From: Gonapodya prolifera JEL478
Taxonomy: Eukaryota; Monoblepharomycota; Monoblepharidomycetes; Monoblepharidales; Gonapodyaceae
Assembly: GCA_001574975.1 (NCBI GenBank)
Contig: KQ965764.1
Coordinates: 99,256-163,255, forward strand
Direction: 5' to 3'
Length of the DNA: 64,000 nt
Part shown: positions 56,156 through 64,000 of the stretch, in pieces
Layout: each line of letters opens with the position of its first letter
Position numbering within the stretch: position 1 is the first letter of the stretch
The notes under the pieces: model-generated
Told to the model about the DNA's origin: nothing
What the model saw: the letters and a program-made list of their open reading frames with translations, nothing else
Databases searched by the model: none
Made by a program: the position numbers and the translations under genes

Positions 56156-59100
56156 ATGGCCGAGGTCCAAATCGATGAGGGTGTATTCCATCGCCGAGCG
56201 TTAAGACTTTGGAATTCCTGGAAGGTACGCTGGCAGCTTTTCAAATCACGAGACGAGATGTTTCCGCGAGTTGACTGGCCCCTCATTCTCTTTGAAACTC
56301 CTTACGAAACCCTGCCAATCTTTTCCATCCTCATCAATGCTGTGCTATGGATACTCTGATCCATTTCATATTACTCTCAGTCATCTTCCACGGCATGGGG
56401 ATGTGACTCCCTCTTCTTCTTTGTTGGGGCTTCTTCTGATGAGGATGCCGACGATTTTGGACGAAAAACAACATGTGTTCAGGTCTGGTTGATTCAGTAC
56501 GAGTTTACGGATACGGCTTTGTGCTTTACGAGGGACAAATTGGTGATCCTCACCAGCCAAAAGAAAGGTGAGTTTCCAACCTCGTGTAGTAAATGGTTCA
56601 TAAACGGTATCCTCTGCTACTTTGTGTATGGAAAGCTACGTACCTTGAAAAGCTTCAAACTGCTGACCTCCAGGAGAAGATCCCACTTGAAATCTTGAAG
56701 CGAGGGAAAGATCCCGTGGAGAACAAACAACTCTGGGAGAAGCTTTCGCAGCATCTCCGTGGGGTATGTTCTGAACACGACTGTCTTCATTCTCTCTTTC
56801 TGAAATACTGAGTCGTCCTTCAGAATCGAGTTGGATGTGTACCAAAAGACGTCTACAGTGGGAAGGTCTTCACCGAGTGGACCAATTATCTCAAATCAGC
56901 CAACTCACAGTGGACCCCGACTGACATTACGGCGGAGCTTGGTGATTTGCTTGCCACGAAAGACCAGGATGCAGTTGCAAGTGTCCTCAACATTCCATCT
57001 TACTCGCAGCCTACTGACAATTTGTTTCCGTCTAGGCAACTATTCGAAGCGCGGCTAAACTTTCTGACATCATTTTGACGAAAGTACTACAGAACAAAGT
57101 GCTTGACTTAATTGACTTGGGTAAACCAACAACTCACAAGAAGCTCGCGGAGATGACTGAAGCTGTCCTGGATCCGGACAAGAAATCCAATGTCAAGCTG
57201 CCTTCTGACATTAATCTCGCTAATGCGGAATGGGTTCATTCTCCGGTCATTCAGTCGGGCGGCAAGTACGACCTGCGTGCTATAGAAAGCGACGAGGGGC
57301 AGCTGGACGCAGGAGTCATCGTGTGTATCGTTGGGGTTCGGTACAAGAGCTTTTGCGCTCATGTTGGAAGAACGTACATGATTGCACCGAACGACGTGGG
57401 TGGGAACTGCTGTGATGGAATTCGACCGACTCAGTAATTCTTTTTCCCCTTCATTGAAAGCAACGACAAAGTCACTACCAATTTCTCTGTGACCTACAAA
57501 GTCACATCATCAAGGAGATTATACGACCCGGGGTGAGATGTGAACAGGTGTACGCTCAGGCGCTCGCCTACGTAAAGGAGAAAAGGCCAGACTTGGAGCC
57601 GTACTTTGTCAAATCGTGCGGCTATTCCGTAAGTACCAGCAACTCCGAAAATGTTCGATCCTTCAGCGCTCAAAATGAAGCATACCATTTCTTCAATTTT
57701 CAGATAGGTATTGAGGCCAGGGAGTCAAGTTTCACTTTGAGCGCCAAGTCGGACAGAGCTATACAGGAGGGAATGGTGCTCAATTTGTCACTTGGCTTCC
57801 AGAATATTCCTGATCCCAAGAGCAAGAGTACAAAGCACAAACTTTACACGGTCTATTTAAGTGACACTGTTCTGGTCGGCTCTGACCGGGGAGATCTTCT
57901 AACAGACTCATCGCGACTTCCCAACGACGTCATTTACAATTTCGAAGAAGAAGAGGAGCCGAAGAAGGAGAACCAAGCACCAAAAGCGAATGGGAAGCCT
58001 GTTGACAAAAAACCGACGCAACCGACCATTAGTGGGAGTGTGGTGATGAAGGAGCGTACCCGAGGAGAAAAATTGGGGAAAGACAAGGATGACTTGGAGG
58101 CCAGGCGTCGGGAGCATCAGAAACAACTTGCAAAAGAGCTTCAGAGTAAGGGGCTGGACCGATACACCAAAGGTGGAGATCATGGGAAGAAGGACGAACA
58201 AATAGTCGTCAAAAAGTTCGAAAGCTACAAAGGCGTCGATAGACTGCCACAACCACCCAAGGATGGTGTGAAGGTACTCTTGTTGTTGGTTGTCCATATC
58301 TCTTGGCATCTATGTTCATTTTGGCGCCCTAGATTCACGTCGATGGGAAGAATGAGTCCATTATTCTTCCCATCTATGGTCTCCCGGTACCGTTCCACAT
58401 CGCAACTCTAAAAAATCTCAGCAAAAGCGATGAAGGAGAGTTTACATATCTTCGATTTAATTTTGTGGGGCCTGGTCAAATTGGCTCCAAGAAAGAAACG
58501 CCACTGGTGAGGACATGATGTTGTCGAGGCTCTGTAATCCTGTTCTGAATAATTGCTGACTTTGGCGCACAAAGCCTGTGGAGGATCCAAATGCTACATT
58601 CATCCGTGCCATAACCTTCCGCTCACGGGACACTTCCGCGTTTGCAAATCTCTTCAAGAACATTCAAGATCTAAAGAAGGACTACCTCAAGAAAGAAGCT
58701 GAGCGCAAAGAAAAGGCCGACTTAGTGGAGCAAGCTAAACTCATCGAAATGCGTGGAAAGCGCCCGATAAGACTCCCCGACGTATTCGTCCGTCCACAGC
58801 CTGAGAGTAGAAGGGCAACAGGGGATTTGGAGATTCATTCCAACGGTTTGAGGTTTCAGGCCATGGCGAAGGGTGGAGAACAACGAGTCGGTAAGTGCGT
58901 CGTTCAATTTGCCGAGGCGTCTTGTTTTTTTCATATATGACGTCATTGGTTACTGTGCAGATGTTCTATTTGCCAACATTCGACATCTGTATTTCCAACC
59001 TTGCGAAAAGGAGTTGGCAGTTATTTTGCATGTTCACCTCAAAAACCATATTATGATTGGCAAAAAGAAAACTAAGGTTCGTGGATCCATTCCGTTTTCT

Positions 59101-60366
59101 TCCTCATTTTCTTCACCCAGTCCCCGCCCCTGCTCTCTGCCCCCCTCCTCCCATATATCTTCTCGACCTCCATTGGCCCTAGCAGGATGTTCAATTCTAC
59201 CGTGAGATTTCGGAAATGGTCTCTGATGAAACAGGAAATCGCCGGCGGCGACAATTTCTGAACGACGAAGACGAGTTTCGAGAGGAGGAAGACGAGCGCC
59301 GACGCCGTGCCACTTTAAACCGGGACTTCAAAGCGTTTGCCGAGGAAATAAAGCAGCAATCTGTTTCTCAAGGGATTGAAGTGGAAGTGGAGGTGCCTGT
59401 ACGGGATGCTGGGTTCCGCGGTGTTGCACATCGGGAGCTTGTGTTGTTTCAGCCGACCGAGAACTGTCTTGTTCAACTCTCGGAGACTCCTTTCCTCGTG
59501 ATTTCGCTGGATGACGTGGAGAAAGTCCATTTGGAGCGAGTGCAGTTTGGCCTGCAGAACTTTGATATGGTGTTCGTATTCAAGGATTATCAAAGAGCGG
59601 TAGTGCATATCAATACGATTCCGCTCAATGATGTCGGAGCAGTGCAGCATAAGAAGAAAAAAAAGGAGAACAATCTCGAGTTGGTCAAAACATGGCTGGA
59701 GTAAGTGGATATCTCGGATCAGTGTGAATTAGTATCTGAAGTGCTCCGCACACTCCACCTCCGCCTCCTTTCATGACAGCGAAATGGATATCCCCTTCAC
59801 GGAAGGGCCCGTGAACTTGAACTGGCCTCAAATTATGAAGACCGTTCAAGAGGATCCAGCCGTTTTTTTCAGGGACGGTGGTTGGGAGTTCTTAGAAAGC
59901 AAGTCGGACGAGGAGCAGTCTTCAGAGAGCGAAGCTAGCGAGTACGAAGAAAGCAGTGATGAATCGGAGGAGGAGAGTAGCGAGGTGAGGTCCTGCATTC
60001 CTCGGTGACTTGTGGGATGACGCGAACATTATTAATTTGTTCATGGTGACTCGATTGTGACATCAACATTGACACAGGACGAAGACAGCGACTTCGACGA
60101 GGACGATGACGATGAGAGTGACGAAGGGAGCGACGGAGATGATGATATGGATGAGGAGGATGATTGGGATGCGCAAGAAGAGAAAGCCCGCCGAGGTAAG
60201 TAACTCATTGAATGTACCACGTTTTTCCCATCAAATGTTCCTTTATTCACCTGTGCATCCACTTTCATTTGCGTCTTTTCGTTGGGGTCACAAAGACGAC
60301 GAGAAGCGCGAAAAGCGCAAAGCGAACGGTGTTGAGGAAGTTCCAAGAAAGAAGGCGCGGAACTAA
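56156..60366 (+). CDS. SPT16: FACT histone chaperone subunit SPT16
   Basis: Large subunit of FACT, which reorganises nucleosomes during transcription and replication. ATG 56156 begins [20 protein letters not shown]. An intron near 56225-56380 joins to [20 protein letters not shown] and [20 protein letters not shown], the inactive aminopeptidase-like domain. Later parts are [80 protein letters not shown] and [20 protein letters not shown]. The middle PH-like histone-binding module includes [20 protein letters not shown] and [20 protein letters not shown]. The C-terminus is a strongly acidic Glu/Asp/Ser tail ending in a basic PRKKARN at 60366. About a dozen introns are inferred. The length of about 1000 residues is standard. 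Confidence 0.95.
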
Positions 60367-60595
60367 ATTGATTCCAATTGATTTGATTGCATGATGATTG
60401 TGCCCACTGCGGCTTGCAGCGAAATAGAAACGACTATATTTGCTTCACCACTTACAACAAAGGGCCACGACGGTGGCACGCGTCCGCACGATCAACACAC
60501 CACTGCGTGCTACTGTGAGACGGGGTGATTGGAACGGAGGAAATCGCTCCGATTGGACAACCAACGGAACGGGGTGGATTGATCCCTCACATGCA
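60367..60595. promoter_or_regulatory. Short gap before the USP10-like gene
   Basis: An open frame runs from about 60440 into the USP10-like gene without an ATG before 60596, reading RGDWNGGNRSDWTTNGTGW. Either this is a 5' exon whose start lies elsewhere, or it is leader sequence and the promoter. I see nothing else in it. Confidence 0.35.
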
Positions 60596-63359
60596 ATGAA
60601 AACCAGCGGAAACGGACAAAATGGGGGAAGCGGTGCAGCTATGGCGAAGGGATTGGAGGTTTCGGGATCTGCTGGGCTGCGTCCACTACCATCTGTCAAA
60701 CAATCAAGTGGTCGTTCGCATTTTGCAAACCCAAAAGCTACATGTCATGGCCCCGTCATCGCCGGCGCAACTATGACAATTCAGCTTCCATTTGTGTTTG
60801 GGGGTGTCGAGGCCGACTTTCCCCGTCGCAAGCGACGCTATGCCCGCGATTTGAAAGCGAGAGAGCCCTCCACACGTCCTCCTCCTCCTCTTCCCAATAT
60901 GACCACTCGTACTCCGTTACGGGAAACAGAGAATGCACAAACAGTATCACTCGCTACAGATACTGCACCTAGTCGACCCCCTGCACCTACCACTCTTCCC
61001 CCCACGCCACCCCATGATCGTGTGTCTGATTCCTCCGTACCACACTCCAAGTCCTACTCTCTGATACCTCCAACCTTCACACCTATCTCTGCCGCTTTCG
61101 AACTACGAAATGGCTCAGAAAGTAAAGCGAACACTGGGATCCCCGGTGTCGCCCCAACACGGGAAGAAACTCGCGCGATTCAACATAATACCGGCACGCT
61201 ACCCACAATAACGAGCAAAACAAGCGCATCTCGTGTCTCCTCTACTTTGTCGGCTTCCCACACAAATCCCGCAACTCTACCTACACCTGATAACCCCGCA
61301 CCTAAATCTTGGGCCGACATCTTCCGTCGCAACGGTAAACCGGGAAGTGCTTTGCCCCGAGCTGGCGTTGCGACCAAGAGTGGCACCGATGGAAAGAATA
61401 TCGTTGTTCTTGGCGCGATGCTTGCTGTAGCAGGTTTGTACCGAGATTTCCACACCCAAGCTGCTTACGCACCGTAAAACCTTGCTGGACCGCCACAATG
61501 GTGACTCTGTCGACTATTGGGTTTGGTTCCTTGCAAGGGAAAGAGTCCTGTTTCCCTAAGCATCTGAAACTATCTCAATGTCACGTGTCCCAAATGGAAC
61601 TGGATTATTTCACAGAGATTCATATGCGCGGAAGTGGACTGCGTTAACGCTCTTTTACATATGAGTGGCCTTCTGATGGTTTCATTGCCAATGTTTCCAG
61701 ATTTTCTCCGTGGGTACACGCCGGTTATTCCTCCGCCGTCATCTTCTACACATGAATTTCGACCGCGACCCCTCACCAATACTGGAAACACATGCTATCT
61801 TAATGCTGCTTTGCAAGCCCTTGTTTCCACGTCCCACTTCCGCCATTTCTTTCGTCTACTCTCCACGACCACCTACGTCAACCCTTCTCGTGCCATCGCA
61901 GGTGATGGAGGGATTCTCCTTGAAGCCCTGGGAGCGTTTGTCGGGGCGTTTTACCATGGCAATAACGAGGCTTTCGCTCCTGACGGGGTTTACGAGGCTT
62001 TGCGGGTTGTGAAGATGGCACGAAATCGGAAAGCGGGAAAGCGTGGAGTCGCTAACGGTGTTATTAAAAGTGGTGGACAATCTTGGGGTGATGTGAAAGG
62101 GAGGCAAGAAGACGCGGAGGAATTTTTGAATTTGCTCCTGGATGGAGTGCACGAGGAATGTGTTGAAGGTGGGCATAAAAATGGCATCAGTTGATATATT
62201 CAAGAAGCCTCAGCATCCGTTCGAAACTGCTGTTAGTCCTCAAAGAAGACTCCAAACATTCCACTCTGAATGGTCATTTTAGCGACGGTATCTCCACAAA
62301 CGGTGACTTTGATGACTTCGCGAGCAACGGTACTGGTGGCGACGGCGATGGTTCCGAAGGCTGGATGGAAGTAGGGAGAAAGAACAGGACCAGCTTCACG
62401 AGGAAGGTGAGAATTAGGAAGGCAAATGATAATCTTTAATCTCCGCTGACATGGTTTGTGGGTGCACAGACTGAACACGCTGACACACCAATTACAAAGA
62501 TCTTTAGTGGGCGCCTGAGAAGTGTAGTAAGAGCGCCAGGGGTAAAGGACTCCATTGTGTCCGAACCTTTTCAAGCGCTTCAATTGGATGTTACTGTGGG
62601 TTGATGCGAGATATGTGCTCAGCACTGACGAATTTATGCGTACACTCTCTCCGTTTTAACCAGGCCGATCACGTTCATACGATCACTGATGCCTTGCGAT
62701 CCCTGACGCACACTGAATACATCTCCGACTTTCAAAGCCCCTCTGGTGCCAAAGTTGAGGCTACAAAAAAAACGACATTCGAGGCACTTCCTCCTGTGCT
62801 GATGCTTCATCTGAAACGATTTGCTTTTGATAAACAACGCGGGGATGTGGATAAGGTGGCAAAACCTGTGTCCTACCCACCGGTCCTAAGATTCGAACCC
62901 CAAATGCTCTCCCCGGCATCGAGGACCATCCTCCAGAAGGCAGTCTACAGGCTCGTTGCCGTTGTATATCACCATGGTTTGTTTTCGGGAGGAGGTCATT
63001 ACACCGCTGATGTGTTGTGGCGCGACGCCAATTCCACACTTAATGGTCCGGGCTTTGCGGGCAACCCAGCATCAAGATCTCTCACAGGAGACGCTGTCCC
63101 TTCATCACCCACGGACACGAATGGAGAGAACGAGGGTACCCCTCTGGTTTTCAAACAGTCACCAACACGAGCAGGCACCGTGGGGAGGCTAAAGGCGTCG
63201 GGGTCATCAGAGGGAAAGAAGGGTGATAAAAATCTCAGCAAGTGGCTACACATTGACGACGACGCAATGGACGTAGTGTCCGAAGCTAGAGTGCTGGAAG
63301 CAGTGAAGTCGGGAAAGGAAACTGCATATCTACTGTTTTACGAGCGTGTGGACTTGTAA
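60596..63359 (+). CDS. Ubiquitin carboxyl-terminal hydrolase, USP10/Ubp3 family
   Basis: Deubiquitinase; yeast Ubp3 with Bre5 acts in ribophagy and vesicle transport, and animal USP10 binds G3BP. The first in-frame ATG is 60596. A disordered Thr/Pro-rich N-region contains PAPKSWADIFRRNGKPG. An intron ends near 61699 and the catalytic domain begins DFLRGYTPVIPPP. The Cys box is LTNTGNTCYLNAALQAL near 61790, followed by GRQEDAEEFLNLLLDGVHEE. Then come DGSEGWMEVGRKNRTSFTRK, TPITKIFSGRLRSVVRAPG, LPPVLMLHLKRFAFDKQ, the His box VVYHHGLFSGGGHYTADVLW near 62985 and WLHIDDDAMDVVSEARVLEA, ending YLLFYERVDL. The WMEVG..NRTSFTR block, just before the RS-V segment, is specific to USP10. An insertion of about 55 residues rich in Ser/Gly/Thr interrupts the His box and WLHIDD. 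Confidence 0.9.
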
Positions 63360-63433
63360 AGGGCGTAAAATGTGTATTAGCTGCTACAGAAATTTGGGTA
63401 TTGGCAGCAATATTTCTCGTCCTATAGTTTCCA

Positions 63434-63881
63434 CTATGCGCCAGATGGTGCAAGCTGTATCAGCGTTATATTGTCCCCCTTCAAGAGGATCCGACCTATG
63501 ATGAGAAAATTCGAACCAGTTTCGCATTTAAGCGGGCGCTTGAAGAAAATGGGGCAACAAACCTAGCTCTGTTTTCGCTCCCTTTTTTGTGGAAACCTCT
63601 GCAGCGTCGTCGAGAACGATGTTCTGAGCACAATGAAGCCTTGTGGATACAGCCGCAAAGAGATGACACAACAACCACACTCACCATGAACTCATCGAAT
63701 CCTACGATTTTACCCTCGATTCGCATGTCAGTTTGGTCGTACAGCCAAATATGAACTGGTTGCCGCTTTCAATGACAAGTGTTCGTTAGATTTCGGGCAA
63801 CCTTTGGTTTGATGGAAGCTGTTCCACAGGCGGAAAAATCCTTACCGATTGCAAAAACTTGAATATCAAGTTCTGATACAT
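63434..63881 (-). CDS. SNRPE: Small nuclear ribonucleoprotein E (SmE), 5' end not resolved
   Basis: Core Sm-ring protein of spliceosomal snRNPs. Four short exons rebuild the fold. The first, MYQNLIFKFLQS (63881, donor GTAAGG), matches the PINLIFRYLQN start. Next come [20 protein letters not shown] and VGFDEFM (ending at GTGAGT near 63685), then [20 protein letters not shown], then G|[19 protein letters not shown] with TAG at 63434-63436. The first two junctions are phase 0; the last, inside the Gly codon of ELG, is phase 1. Sm1 ([29 protein letters not shown]-like) and Sm2 ([11 protein letters not shown]) are both present. SmE normally has 12-20 residues before NLIF. The upstream exon may lie beyond the right edge, or ATG 63881 may be the true start. 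Confidence 0.85.
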
Positions 63882-64000
63882 TTCGACAAAGAGTGATTTC
63901 AATACCCCAATGTCCATGCAGTCGGTGCAACGGTAAGACGAGGAGAAAGTGGCATTTAACAGTGCGCGCGCCAGATCACGAAGAGAGGTGACGTGAAGAT

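Noticed and set aside
1-64000. tRNA genes, rRNA, CRISPR arrays, transposons or LTR elements
   Set aside because: I saw no T-loop-like motif in a cloverleaf context, no direct-repeat array, and no transposase or reverse-transcriptase motifs on reading both strands by eye. A covariance-model search was not possible.

Overview
The window is a compact, intron-rich stretch of fungal nuclear DNA. It carries about 24 protein-coding genes, nearly all split by short GT-AG introns of roughly 50-110 nt, with intergenic gaps often under 150 bp. A complex I subunit (NDUFB9), an STK11IP-like protein, a FAXC/metaxin-like GST-fold protein and a Cache/HAMP-type receptor stub argue against budding yeast. Together they fit an early-diverging zoosporic fungus, most likely a chytrid. 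This lineage call is inference from gene content only. I saw no mobile elements, tRNAs, rRNAs or CRISPR arrays.

Layout. 1-9.2 kb: the 3' tail of an unknown gene, the lysophospholipase NTE1, a FAXC-like protein, then (reverse) a membrane sensor with no visible output domain. 9.7-17.3 kb: a reverse coiled-coil gene and a forward STK11IP-like LRR/PH protein. 17.4-23.9 kb (all reverse): gamma-glutamyltransferase, Elongator subunit ELP6 and a Crz1-like C2H2 factor. 24.6-30.6 kb: V-ATPase subunit A (+), an R3H-SUZ RNA-binding protein (-) and PIGC/GPI2 (+). 30.7-44.3 kb: eIF4A3 (-) head to head with SF3A3 (+), a CCCH-Pumilio protein (-), mitochondrial ribosomal protein mL44 (-), PP2A B56 (-) head to head with NDUFB9 (+), and TRM6 (+). 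44.4-64 kb: NOT1 (-), GPKOW/Spp2 (-) head to head with TAF6 (+), SPT16 (+), a USP10/Ubp3 deubiquitinase (+) and, at the right edge, spliceosomal SmE (-).

From 30.7 kb onward most genes serve gene expression: the exon junction complex, U2 snRNP SF3a, Pumilio regulation, tRNA m1A58 methylation, CCR4-NOT, spliceosome activation, TFIID/SAGA, FACT and the Sm core. Several are divergent pairs whose start codons lie 52-140 bp apart, so they must share a promoter. The most unusual items are the sensor-only receptor, the CCCH-PUF fusion, the very short divergent promoters between gene-expression genes, a 63-nt stop-free intron in GPKOW, and the unresolved 5' end of NOT1. Exon junctions were inferred by eye from GT/AG sites, reading frame and family similarity. 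No alignment or search was run, so gene ends are firmer than every internal junction.
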